Shown here one piece after another: positions 51,043-60,452 of a stretch of DNA of 64,000 nucleotides (its first letter is position 1; every line of letters starts with the position of its first letter). The notes below the pieces were generated by a model. It did no database searches, was not told the origin of the DNA, and was given only the letters and a program-made list of their open reading frames with translations. This DNA comes from Fen-671 sp963794745 (GTDB lineage Bacteria; Actinomycetota; Acidimicrobiia; Acidimicrobiales; Palsa-688), in NCBI GenBank assembly GCA_963794745.1, contig CAWCEZ010000006.1:248001-312000 (forward strand), given 5' to 3'. Made by a program: the position numbers and the translations under genes.

Positions 51043-52984
51043 ATGTCAAAGCTCGCGAACTCCCCGCCCCAAGGCGACAAGCCCGTGGCGACGGCCCCTC
51101 CCCCGCCGCCCTGGTGGCGTCACTACATCTGGGTCGTGGCGGTCCTTCTCTCCTTCGGCCTTTTATTCGTGCTCCCGGCGACCCGGGCGAGCCAGCCGGT
51201 CACCCTTACCTACTCGCAGTTCCTCGCCGACGTGTCCGCCAAGAAGATCAAGACCTTCACGATTAGCCAGAACGGGACCGCTACCGGCTCGTTGAACAGC
51301 GGGGGCACGTACACGACCGTTGTCCCGGTGGAACTGCCCGACACGACCCTGGTCCCGGAACTGAACAGGGACCACGTGCAAATAACCGCAAACCTGCCCG
51401 GCACATCCTTGGGTGGGGACATCTTCACCTTGGTGATCCTGCTGGCGCCCTTCATCATCGTGTTCTGGCTCTGGCGACGGCTCTCAAAGGGTGCCGTGGG
51501 ACAGCTCCAAGGGGTGCTGGGAGCGGGCAAGTCCAAAGCCAAGGTCTTTGACGCCGACCTGCCGAAGACCACCTTCGCCGACGTTGCTGGCTACGACGGG
51601 GCCAAGGCCGAGATCGCCGAGGTCGTCGAGTTCTTGAAGAACCCCGACCGTTATAAGCGCGCCGGCGCCGTTGCCCCGCGTGGGTTGCTCATGGTCGGGC
51701 CGCCCGGCACCGGCAAAACCCTGCTTGCGCGCGCCGTCGCAGGTGAGGCAGGGGTGCCCTTTTTCTCCGTCACGGGTTCGAGTTTCGTAGAGATGTTCGT
51801 CGGGGTCGGGGCCGCACGCGTGAGAGACCTTTTCGCCGAAGCCCGCAAGCGCGCCCCGGCGATCATCTTCGTCGACGAGATCGATGCCATCGGGCAGCGG
51901 CGCGGCGGGAGCGGGGTGGTCTCCAACGACGAGCGCGAACAGACCCTCAACCAGCTGCTGGCCGAGATGGACGGCTTCGATATGACAGCAGGCCTCGTCG
52001 TCCTGGCTGCCACAAACCGTCCCGAGATCCTCGACCCGGCGCTGTTGCGGCCGGGCCGTTTCGACCGCCAGGTCACCATCCCCCTGCCAACCCAATCTGA
52101 GCGCGTCGCGATCTTGGCGGTGCACTGTAAAGATAAACGGCTCGCCGGCGTCGACTTGGAAGTCATCGCCCGGGGGACACCGGGTTTCTCAGGTGCTGAC
52201 CTGGCAAACCTCGCCAATGAGGCAGCCATCGTGGCCGTCCGCCACAACAGAGGAGATCCTCCAGCCCTCGGACTTCGACGAAGCGCGGGACCGGATAATC
52301 CTCGGCCGGCGGGAGGGGTCGAACGTGCTCCTCCCGGAAGAGAAACACGCGGTCGCCGTCCACGAGGCGGGCCACGCCCTTGTGGCCGCTCTCTCGCCCA
52401 TGGCAGACCCGGTTGCCAAGGTGACGATCCTCCCGGCGGGCCAGAGCCTAGGGGTCACCGAGCAGCTCCCTCTCGTTGAACGGCACCTCTACGGCGAGGA
52501 CTACCTCAACACCAGCCTCGCGGTACGCCTGGGTGGGAGAGCCGCCGAGCTCGTAGAACTCGGGCAGGGCTCCACGGGGGCGTCCAACGACCTGGCGGGC
52601 GCGACCGAACTTGCGGTACGGATGGTGCGCGAGTTCGGGCTGTCCAAAGAGCTGGGCCCTGTCGGTTACCCCGAAGGTGGCTCGGTCTTCCTTGGGGGCG
52701 GAGGCCAGGGGCTTTCGAGCCGGCCCTTCGCTGAGGAGACCCAAGCCAAGATCGACTCCGAGGTCTCGGCCCTGCTGGTCACGGCCGAGAAGCGAGCGGT
52801 CGAGCTACTGACCAAGAACCGGGACAAGCTGCGCAAACTTGCCGACCTGTTGCTCAACAAGGAAACGGTCGACGGTACCGACGTTTACAACATCGCCGGC
52901 GTCCCCGAACCAAAGGGGATCGAGATGGGTTCCACCCTGGCACCCGAGCGCGCAGCAGCGACCAGCACCGCGCCCACCCCCTGA
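51043..52984 (+). CDS. ftsH: ATP-dependent zinc metalloprotease FtsH, frameshift before GAGATCCT
   Basis: About 646 residues joined. Two N-terminal membrane helices (about 27-45 and 128-146), Walker A GPPGTGKTLLARAV, Walker B FVDEIDAIGQRRGG, second region of homology NRPEILDPALLRPGRFDRQ and the zinc site HEAGHALVAAL. One extra base at 52252 breaks the frame just before GAGATCCT (52253-52260). TATGTT (51029-51034) lies 8 bases before the ATG, as for a leaderless mRNA. Membrane-bound quality-control protease. Confidence 0.9.
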
Positions 52985-53436
52985 AGACGGGCGGCCGCTC
53001 GCGCGGGCGCCATCGGGGCCTCCCCGGTAAGGCGTCGAATTCCGGGCCCGCCCCATACCCGGCAACCCGCCGCCCCATTCCCTTGTCTACGCTGCGCTCA
53101 TCGTGGATGTTGTCAATTGCAAGGACGGTGGCCGGGATGAAGACATTGTCCTGCCCGTCGGCCCATGACGACGAGGAACCTTTCCCCGAACGCCATCTCG
53201 GGCGAAACGGTCCCGTTTACGCCCGCAGCGCTGTCCAGCGTGTAGTCCCAACCGCGGAAATCGCATCTGGCGTCGATATTGCCCTGGCTCGTACCGAATT
53301 CGAAGTGCTGACCGAAGACGTCGTTACGGGAGGTCGGGGCGCAAGCACCTGGTATTTACACGAAAAACACTGCCACTCGCGCCGCTGGGCCAAACGATGC
53401 CGAAATCAATTTGATCCAGCGGCGCGACGCAGAGCG
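52985..53436. other. Stretch without a supportable gene
   Basis: Between ftsH and the minus-strand gene ending at 53437. Frames are present, for example VDVVNCKDGGRDEDIVLPVG at about 53103-53164, but they are short, have no clear start and do not join. It may hold remnants of a lost gene. No strong terminator hairpin is visible. Confidence 0.35.
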
Positions 53437-54060
53437 TCAGTCGTTCTCCACTTGGTTGTCCCATTTGGCGACGATGTTGTGCCCATTGGGGGCCCAGCGG
53501 AACAGGCTCTCCCCGATGGGGACCACTGCGCGCAGCTCGAAGGTGACCTGTTGCCCAGTGGACACCGAATTAGGCATCGTGGCACCTTGCGGTACATGGA
53601 GCTGGTACTGGATGTCCGAATGGTCGAGGGAGTCGAAGTCCGTCGCGGACAGGGCGATGAAGCCTTTGACGTCCCAGATGTGGACCGTCCAGGTGCTCGT
53701 TAGGTAATGGGGCTGGTAAGAGAGGCCTTCGCCGGGCACCGTTGGCCCGGTGACGACAGCGAGGGCACTGAACTTCGTCGTCTTGATACGCACATCGTCC
53801 CCCGCCACCGTAAGCGCGGGGGAAGCATAGGTCCCGACGATGGCGCGGTCGGACAGCGTGCGCAACGACTGTTTGGGGAGCCACTTTGCCGGGTTGCCGG
53901 GGACATAACCTTCGTGGCTATTGGCCCATAGGCCATAGACGCCGAAACCAAGCGCAGCAAGCAGGACCGTAAAGATCGCTGCGACGACAGTGGTGCGGGT
54001 GTGAGAGCCGGGCGGCACTGCCCGGCTCTCACCTGCTGGATTGTTTGCTACGGCCGTCAC
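53437..54060 (-). CDS. Single-pass membrane protein, unknown
   Basis: 207 residues from GTG 54060, whose start overlaps the stop of the phosphoesterase gene (GTGA). One membrane helix (about 23-43: TVVAAIFTVLLAALGFGVYG) is followed by an extracytoplasmic beta-rich domain. The overlap indicates co-expression with the anchored phosphoesterase. No family recognised. Confidence 0.65.
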   Translation of the reverse strand: MTAVANNPAGESRAVPPGSHTRTTVVAAIFTVLLAALGFGVYGLWANSHEGYVPGNPAKWLPKQSLRTLSDRAIVGTYASPALTVAGDDVRIKTTKFSALAVVTGPTVPGEGLSYQPHYLTSTWTVHIWDVKGFIALSATDFDSLDHSDIQYQLHVPQGATMPNSVSTGQQVTFELRAVVPIGESLFRWAPNGHNIVAKWDNQVEND

Positions 54061-57000
54061 TGGGCCAATGCTTGACGCCGACGGAGCACCACGTAGCCGC
54101 CCAAGATGACTATGCCAGCCAAAGCCAAGCCGACGGTCAGAGGGGCTTCGGGTAGGACGTCCGGCGGCTGGAGCATTTGGAACCCATTGCCGGTGGGTGC
54201 GGTGAAGACGTCCGACCCGAAGTCGTTGAGGTTCGTCTGGGCGGCGTAGCCGATGTGGCCGGCGCCGTCCAAGCCCCCGCACACCGTGCCGGCTGTGAGG
54301 GTGATGTCGTCACTCGACGTGCCGGCATTGGCCTGGGTGCAGCTGGCCACGTTGAAGAGGTCCTCCATCGTCCGAAGCCAGTCGTAGTGGTTGTAGTCGA
54401 CTGTGCTCGTGCTGCCTGGCGTGATGTAGGGGCTGATCAGGACGCTGCCGGTGTCACCGCCACCGGAGGTCGGGTCGATGGCATCGAAGATCGGGTCCGG
54501 GGTCTGGTTTCCGGCGCAGGTTGACGGCAGGTTGGTGCTCGAGGTCGGGCTGGCGACAGCTGGGTCGCACTCGCCGCTCAGCGTGACGCCCGTGACCGCG
54601 CCGGTCGGGGTGACGGCGTTGCCGTTGGAGTCGATCAGCTGGAACGAGCCGGCGGCAAGCGAGGAGCCGCCGCTATTGGCCGGGAAGGCCGGGCCGCTCT
54701 GGGTGACCTCACCGACGTAGACGGCGTCCCCGGACGGGAGAGCGCCGCCCAATACCTGGAAGGCGGCGTTGTACGGTGCAGTGCCGGCCGACACGGACGT
54801 CCCGCCGACGGTGGCAGTGACTATCTCACGGCCGGTGTCGTCGGCGACGATCGAGTTGTCGTTCACCGACGTGCCGCTGCTGGTGACACCCGAACTGTCT
54901 GTCCGCGTCGCCGATGACGTGGTGCCACCGTCGCCGAGGACTTCGCCTGCGACGCAGTTAGTGCTGCTGGCGTCGCCCGAACCAGCCGCACAGACGGGAG
55001 GCCGGTTGATGTCAAGGTTGAACCCGGGCCCGAAGTAGAGCTGGTACCCGTTGCTGTCGGTGGCTAGCGGCGAGTTGGGGCCGGTGGGCTCGCTGTTCTC
55101 ATTTGTCGGAGCGGTCGAGGGACCGTTGAAGAGGCTCTCACCGGCAGAGTCGGCCCAGAGGTCGTCCGCCCCGAACTGGGAATCGGCGCCAGGGTTCGCC
55201 GAGCCGGGCCCGTACCCAAGGCTCTCGGCGGGGTTCGTGGCCGGGCTGGCCGGATAGCTGGAGGGTGTGTTGCCGGGGGTGCCGTAAGGGCCGCCGTCCT
55301 CGGGGCCGGTACCGCTCGGGCCGGTCGTCCCGGTGCCGCTTGTCGGTTCGTTGTACCCGCCGGTCGGGCCGGTGGTCGGGATGTTGTTGAAGGTATTGCC
55401 GCCGTAAACGAAGGACGGCTCACCCTCGTCGAAAGTGACGTCGATCAGGCCGTGAGCGTACGCCGCAGAGCGCTCGATCAGCGGCACGTAGTAGGCGAGG
55501 AACAAGTCGGCCGAGTAGGTGCCACCGGTGTAATTGCGAGGTGTCGTCGCCTCAGGGTCGTAGTTGGGGATTTGAGAGCAGTTGGGAGTGCACTTGGCGC
55601 CGGCGGTGCTGGACGGCGTGTAGATCGGGTCATTGAGGTTGATCGTCCCGTCGCTGTTCAAGCCGAAGGCGCCAGAGAGGTTGTTGCCCTTGCAGCTGGA
55701 ATCGTGGCCGTCGCTGCAGTTGTCTGGTGTAACCCAGCTGAAGTTGGGGACGGTGTTGTACACCAGGTCGTGGACAAGGCCATCGCTCGGGTCGTCGAGG
55801 TTGGCGATGTGGCCTGCGTCGCAGTTGGTGCCGCCGTTGGCCGGCTCGGTGAGGGCGCTCGTCCCGCTACCGCCCACACCGGTGAGCGACTCGAACCAGC
55901 CGAAGGGGAAGTGCTTGGCCACGTACTGGTCGGAGTACTCGGGGTTGTTGGCGCTGTAGGCCTGCCCGTCGGGGCCAGTGCCGGTGCCAGCGACTAGGGA
56001 GGCGGCCGTATACGTGGTGGTATCGGCCAACCCGACGATGTAAGCCGACCCGGCTGCCGGTGCGGCCGGCGAGGAGGCCCCGGGGAGCGTCGAGAAACTA
56101 ACCGTCAGGGTGGTGCTGCTGGCAATAGCTGAGATCGTGCCCTTCTCACCGGCCTGGGGGCCGCCGGTGATGATCACTTCGTCACCCACGAGAGCACTGG
56201 TGAAGTTTTGCGAACTGTCCGTCAGGCTGGTTGTTGTGGCGCTTGTCACGGTAGAGGAGACCACATTGCTCGCCACGGGGTAGCCCTCTGCGCCACTCAG
56301 GTACGTCGGGTTGCTAACTGGGTTGGCGGCGGCCTCGTTGGGGTTGCCCGGAGCCCCGCACTCGCCCGCTAGGTCCCGTCCCGGGACCGTGTTGGCCTGG
56401 AAGGAGGTCGAGCCCGTCAGCTGGGACCCCCCGAGATCTTGGGCGTAGCCCTTCCAGGTGGTGCCGGCCAGGTTGAACTGGTCGAACAGGGTGGCAACCT
56501 GGGTCGGGTAGGTGCAGCCATTGGTGCTGGGATTGTTCTGGATCGGGGCGTTGGGGCCGTCTGCGGACACCGCCTGACCGTAGGCCCAGGTCTGGGTGTC
56601 CCCACCGACTGACGCCGGAGTACCGGTGACGATGCCGTCGAGGCCGCCGTTATAGACGCCGTTGCCGTTGTAGCTGGCGGTCACGCCGGTATTGCTGGCG
56701 AACTGGGTATTGACGTCGCTGCAGTCGGCCTGCACGTCGTACTGGGGCGCCTGGCCCGACACGACGGAAATGTAGTTGTCCATGCTGGTGTGGCCCGTGC
56801 CATGGTAGTTCTTCAGCAGGACGCCCTCTGAGGGAAGCGTTTGCCAGAGGTAAGTGTCGTCATTGACCCCGGAGAACTCGGAGTTGTACGACTTGTTCTC
56901 GAGGATGATCAGCCACACGTGGGTGATCGAGCCGGGTGCCAGGTTGGCGGTTGTCGAATAACCGTCGGTCGACGAGAGGCCCCCGAAGTTGGGCCCGGCG

Positions 57001-57137
57001 ACGGACGTGCCGGTCGCAGACGCCGTAGAGGCACCCAAGAGCCCGAGCGGCATCGATGTCTGGAATACGACGAGAGCGGCCCCAGCGACGGCTATGGCAG
57101 TGCTGAGACGGGATTTTCTTCCACGGGGTAAACGCAT
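54057..57137 (-). CDS. Large secreted phosphoesterase-family protein with LPEAP-type anchor
   Basis: 1026 residues from ATG 57137. A signal peptide (TAIAVAGAALVVFQTSMPLG) precedes a phosphoesterase (PF04185, AcpA/phospholipase C type) with HVWLIILENKSYNSEFSG, YHGTGHTSMDNYISVVSG and the late IDVTFDEGEPSF. Very long Ser/Thr/Gly-rich inserts, including a run of short Pro-Thr-Gly repeats (about 655-720), separate the motifs. The C-terminus is LPEAP, a membrane helix and RRRQ, the signature of a cell-wall sorting signal. A wall-bound phosphatase is inferred. Confidence 0.75.
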   Translation of the reverse strand: MRLPRGRKSRLSTAIAVAGAALVVFQTSMPLGLLGASTASATGTSVAGPNFGGLSSTDGYSTTANLAPGSITHVWLIILENKSYNSEFSGVNDDTYLWQTLPSEGVLLKNYHGTGHTSMDNYISVVSGQAPQYDVQADCSDVNTQFASNTGVTASYNGNGVYNGGLDGIVTGTPASVGGDTQTWAYGQAVSADGPNAPIQNNPSTNGCTYPTQVATLFDQFNLAGTTWKGYAQDLGGSQLTGSTSFQANTVPGRDLAGECGAPGNPNEAAANPVSNPTYLSGAEGYPVASNVVSSTVTSATTTSLTDSSQNFTSALVGDEVIITGGPQAGEKGTISAIASSTTLTVSFSTLPGASSPAAPAAGSAYIVGLADTTTYTAASLVAGTGTGPDGQAYSANNPEYSDQYVAKHFPFGWFESLTGVGGSGTSALTEPANGGTNCDAGHIANLDDPSDGLVHDLVYNTVPNFSWVTPDNCSDGHDSSCKGNNLSGAFGLNSDGTINLNDPIYTPSSTAGAKCTPNCSQIPNYDPEATTPRNYTGGTYSADLFLAYYVPLIERSAAYAHGLIDVTFDEGEPSFVYGGNTFNNIPTTGPTGGYNEPTSGTGTTGPSGTGPEDGGPYGTPGNTPSSYPASPATNPAESLGYGPGSANPGADSQFGADDLWADSAGESLFNGPSTAPTNENSEPTGPNSPLATDSNGYQLYFGPGFNLDINRPPVCAAGSGDASSTNCVAGEVLGDGGTTSSATRTDSSGVTSSGTSVNDNSIVADDTGREIVTATVGGTSVSAGTAPYNAAFQVLGGALPSGDAVYVGEVTQSGPAFPANSGGSSLAAGSFQLIDSNGNAVTPTGAVTGVTLSGECDPAVASPTSSTNLPSTCAGNQTPDPIFDAIDPTSGGGDTGSVLISPYITPGSTSTVDYNHYDWLRTMEDLFNVASCTQANAGTSSDDITLTAGTVCGGLDGAGHIGYAAQTNLNDFGSDVFTAPTGNGFQMLQPPDVLPEAPLTVGLALAGIVILGGYVVLRRRQALAQ

Positions 57138-57236
57138 GGCGCCCGTTCCTAGTTGCGTTAGTTGAACACGAGCTATCTCGTCAGCGATCGAGTGGTGAAC
57201 GACTCGTGAAAGATAAGAAGGTCCCTTAGATGGTGC

Positions 57237-57812
57237 ATGCCGTCTGTGCCGGGTGCTAAGCAAGGGCCGGTGAACCGGCGGTCTATCGTCTTCTGCTCGG
57301 GCGCCGTGGCAGTCGTCCTTATGGTCACGGGCTGTTCGTCGAGCAACCACCCCGGTGCCTCGAGGCCCGGCGCTGCGCGCGCAGCGACCTCGGCTCCCGC
57401 CACGACGGTCGCCGGACGGCTGGAGGCTCCCCAGGCCACTGCGACGGAAGACGACGCCTATTTCCGCGACCTGGCGACCGTCGACCAGTCGCTCACCACG
57501 TACGTCGATTCACAACAGGCCGTTGCCCTGCGGGCGCTGCTGACAGATGGAGCCGCCTTCTCCGCGTTCTTGAAAAGAGGGGGCGGGATCGACAACGCTA
57601 TGGAGTCGGTGGTGATCGGGGCAAACAGCGTCGAGACGCAAACCCACCTACCGCGCAGTGTTGCCACCTTCAACGCCATCGACGCGGCGGCGCTGATCGC
57701 ACTGTGCCCCGACGAGCAGGGCCTGATACCAAAGGCAGACCGCAAGCACATCCAGGAACTCGAGCGGGCCCTCGCCAAGAGCCCACAGAGCGCCGTCTCC
57801 GGCGCCGGCTGA
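57237..57812 (+). CDS. Lipoprotein
   Basis: From ATG 57237 (GTG 57270 possible). The signal peptide ends with the lipobox VTGC (LMVTGCSSS). The mature part is about 160 residues, Ala-rich and helical, with no enzyme motif recognised. Divergent from the anchored phosphoesterase. Confidence 0.7.
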   Translation: MPSVPGAKQGPVNRRSIVFCSGAVAVVLMVTGCSSSNHPGASRPGAARAATSAPATTVAGRLEAPQATATEDDAYFRDLATVDQSLTTYVDSQQAVALRALLTDGAAFSAFLKRGGGIDNAMESVVIGANSVETQTHLPRSVATFNAIDAAALIALCPDEQGLIPKADRKHIQELERALAKSPQSAVSGAG

Positions 57813-57861
57813 GCAGGCGCTCGCCGGCGAGATTGCAGCACCCGCTTTATTGAGGGTGTGA

Positions 57862-57891
57862 CCGGCCCCGGGCCACGCAGCGTGGGGCCGG
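57862..57891 (+). terminator. GC-rich hairpin after the lipoprotein gene
   Basis: CCGGCCCC (57862-57869) pairs with GGGGCCGG (57884-57891), loop 14 bases. There is no T tract after it. It may act as a terminator or mRNA end. The rest of 57813-58129 shows no gene. Confidence 0.4.
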
Positions 57892-58129
57892 GTGGACAGC
57901 GCGCCAAGAGCCGGACCTGTACTAAAAGGCCTTACCACCCTTGCAAGGCCGGGTAGGGATGGCCGACTGTTGTACGGAGCGGCTCACAAAGCCGACACGC
58001 TGCCCGGCGCGCAAGTATTTTTCGTCTCTTGCTACGTATTGCGCGGATATCGACTATATGGGCCCGGCACGTGCAATCGCCAATGACGCTTAGTACTCTC
58101 AGGTCTGGGTCGTTTAGGAGCCAAAGACA

Positions 58130-58246
58130 ATGGTTCTTGGCGATCCTGATTACAAGATAGTGAAGACCCTCCACGAAAAAGGACAAAAGCCATGCGTGGT
58201 ACTAAAAGCGAAAGGCACGTGGTCAAATGGTAAAAGACGGGATTAA
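58130..58246 (+). CDS. Very small protein, 38 residues
   Basis: ATG 58130 with AGGAG 9 bases upstream; reads MVLGDPDYKIVKTLHEKGQK then PCVVLKAKGTWSNGKRRD and TAA. Lys-rich and soluble. It overlaps the next small frame by 20 bases. Ribosome site and composition support translation, but no homologue is known to me. Confidence 0.4.
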   Translation: MVLGDPDYKIVKTLHEKGQKPCVVLKAKGTWSNGKRRD

Positions 58247-58358
58247 CGAGAAGAACACGAAGTCGGGCCTAGTAACCCGAGTCATCTATTCGGGTCTCGG
58301 TCTTTCCATAATCGGTGGGGCCATCGCCGTCCTGGGCGCCCCCACTAAATGGTCCTAA
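58227..58358 (+). CDS. Very small membrane protein, 43 residues
   Basis: ATG 58227 to TAA 58358: a charged start (MVKDGINEKNTKSGL) then one membrane helix (VIYSGLGLSIIGGAIAVLGA). It overlaps the 38-residue frame, and lies 57 bases before the GGDEF-EAL gene. Could be a small regulator of that membrane protein; no direct evidence. Confidence 0.4.
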   Translation: MVKDGINEKNTKSGLVTRVIYSGLGLSIIGGAIAVLGAPTKWS

Positions 58359-58415
58359 TCTGACGACCGCCCGGGCCCGCAAGCAGTAAACGGCCCAGGG
58401 ACTCCCTTAGACACC

Positions 58416-60452
58416 ATGACAACCAGACCACGGTCGTCGCGCAACCGCTTCCTGTTCCTCATAGCACTGGCGGCTCTCAGCTGCCTGGGCTATGACACTT
58501 GGGCCTCGCAGGGTCGCGCTTTGCTCGGGCCACACCCGGTCGCACTCGGCCTGTTCGCCGGCTGCTGCCTGGTCACCGAGCTGCGCCCCCTGCGTTGGTT
58601 GCGCCTCGAGGAAGGGGGCCAGGTCACAGCGAGCTGGACCTTCATGATGGCTCTTATCCTCATAGGCACTCCGGCCGCTGCGGTCGGGGCCGCCAGCACC
58701 ATCGTTCTCGTATCCGACCTGACCTCCCGCAAGAGCCCGGCCAAGGTTGTTTTCAACACTGCTCAGATCACCGTCTGCATGACGCTCGGCGCCGCCGCGT
58801 TCTCCGTCGGTAGCCAGGGCCACGCACTGCTGGCCCCCGGTGGGCCGTCGGCGGTCTGGTTCGTCGACTTCATGGTGGCGTGCGCGATCATATTTGGTCT
58901 CAACAATGCTCTCACCGGGAGCGTCATCGCCTTGGACCAAGGGCTCCCGGTAATACCGATGCTGCGCAGTGTCGGTATCGCCAACCTCGCGACTGATGGC
59001 GTCTTGCTTTCCTTGTCGCCGGTTTTCGTCGTCGTGGCCGAGCGCAGTGTGCTGCTCATACCTTTACTTCTCGTCACCACTTGGACTGTGTACCGTACGG
59101 CTGAGGTCGCCCTTGTCCGCAGGCATGAGGCGACTCACGACATGCTCACGCAGCTGCCGAACAGGCGCTTCTTCGACGAGCACCTCGAAAATGCCGTTAT
59201 CTCGGCTCAAAGAAAGAGCAACCTCGTTGCAGTTGTGCTCATAGACCTCGATGGCTTCAAGGGCATCAACGACCGCCTTGGCCACGACATCGGTGACCAG
59301 GTCCTTCGCAACATTGCAGCTCGGATGAACGAGGTCCGCCGCTCCAGTGACCTCTTGGCTCGCATAGGTGGCGACGAGTTTGCCATGGTGATCACTCGCC
59401 TCGAGTCGGTGAGCCAGGCCGTCCAGATCGCTCAGCGCCTCCGCGCGACCTTTGCGAAACCGTCCGATGTGCAGGGCTTTCCCGTGTCGGTGAGCGCCAG
59501 TTTTGGTATCGCAGTCCTGCCGGACCACGCCGACAGCGCGGGCACCCTGCTAAAGCGCGCCGACGAGTCGATGTACGCCGCAAAACGGGGCGACGAGATC
59601 ATAGGAGTACCCGAACACAGGAGCGGAGAACGAGCCGTCGGCCGCATAAGCCTGCTAGCCGACGTTGCAAATGCTCTCGTCGCCAAGCAGTTTTTCTTGG
59701 AATACCAGCCTCAGATCAGTCTCCTCACCGGCCAGGTAATCGGGGTCGAAGCCCTTGTAAGATGGCGCCACCCCGTGGCCGGCGTGCTCTACCCATCGGC
59801 GTTCATCGGTTTGGCCGAGCAGACTGAGCTGATCGGCGACATCACCGAGCAAGTCCTGGGGCTAGCCCTTGAGCAATCCGCAACATGGCGGCGTCAGGGC
59901 CATAACCTGCGGATGGCGGTGAATATCTCGGCGCGCAATCTCCAGGATCTCCACTTTCCCCAACGCGTCCAGGACATGCTCGCCGATTCGGGTGTGGAGC
60001 CAAGTGACGTCGACCTTGAGATCACGGAGAACACCGTGGGCGTCGATAGCTCTACTTTGCATTGGATCTTGAGCAAGCTCCGGGCCACTGGGGTTTCCAT
60101 TTCCATAGACGACTTCGGCACGGGCTACTCCTCGATGGCCCAACTGAGAGAGCTGCCTGTAGACCGGATCAAGATCGACCGCAGCTTCGTAACCAACATG
60201 GCCCGTCAAAGCCGCGACGCCCTTATAGTCGGGGCCATTATCCAGCTCGGGCTCGCGCTCGGGATCCAGACCATCGCCGAGGGCGTGGAAGACCCTGACG
60301 TGGCAGAGATGCTCCTCACACTTGGGTGCACGAGCGCCCAGGGGTGGCTCTACGGCAAGCCCACATCCGCAGAACTCCTGAGCCGGGTGCTGGATGACCT
60401 GCTCCCTTCGGTAGCGATGGACATACCCTTGCTGGAAGCGAGCAACCTGTGA
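58416..60452 (+). CDS. Membrane-bound diguanylate cyclase/phosphodiesterase (GGDEF-EAL)
   Basis: 678 residues. An N-terminal membrane domain with about seven helices (about 10-225) is followed by GGDEF (about 235-390) with an intact RIGGDEFAMV site and substrate motif VVLIDLDGFKGIND, then EAL (about 415-660) with EALVRWRHP, the Mg-binding NxxEIT (LEITEN), DDFGTGYSS and QTIAEGVED. Both active sites look intact, so it may make and break cyclic di-GMP. The stop overlaps the next start. Confidence 0.92.
   Translation: MTTRPRSSRNRFLFLIALAALSCLGYDTWASQGRALLGPHPVALGLFAGCCLVTELRPLRWLRLEEGGQVTASWTFMMALILIGTPAAAVGAASTIVLVSDLTSRKSPAKVVFNTAQITVCMTLGAAAFSVGSQGHALLAPGGPSAVWFVDFMVACAIIFGLNNALTGSVIALDQGLPVIPMLRSVGIANLATDGVLLSLSPVFVVVAERSVLLIPLLLVTTWTVYRTAEVALVRRHEATHDMLTQLPNRRFFDEHLENAVISAQRKSNLVAVVLIDLDGFKGINDRLGHDIGDQVLRNIAARMNEVRRSSDLLARIGGDEFAMVITRLESVSQAVQIAQRLRATFAKPSDVQGFPVSVSASFGIAVLPDHADSAGTLLKRADESMYAAKRGDEIIGVPEHRSGERAVGRISLLADVANALVAKQFFLEYQPQISLLTGQVIGVEALVRWRHPVAGVLYPSAFIGLAEQTELIGDITEQVLGLALEQSATWRRQGHNLRMAVNISARNLQDLHFPQRVQDMLADSGVEPSDVDLEITENTVGVDSSTLHWILSKLRATGVSISIDDFGTGYSSMAQLRELPVDRIKIDRSFVTNMARQSRDALIVGAIIQLGLALGIQTIAEGVEDPDVAEMLLTLGCTSAQGWLYGKPTSAELLSRVLDDLLPSVAMDIPLLEASNL

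Noticed and set aside
49427..52984. Programmed +1 frameshifting as the main explanation for the glpK and ftsH breaks
   Set aside because: No common slippery site or stop codon lies at the break points, and other conserved genes nearby break at G runs, which points to sequence error. Kept only as a minor alternative.
53083..53703. Plus-strand frame of 206 codons
   Set aside because: It overlaps a better minus-strand membrane protein (53437-54060), has no ribosome site and shows no family motif.
54057..57137. Many plus-strand frames opposite the phosphoesterase
   Set aside because: They are shadows of a Gly/Thr/Ser-rich gene; none has a start signal or family motif.
57850..58129. Possible cyclic-di-GMP riboswitch before the GGDEF-EAL gene
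   Set aside because: The sequence has hairpins and an ACAAAGCC stretch, but the conserved GEMM core cannot be laid out.
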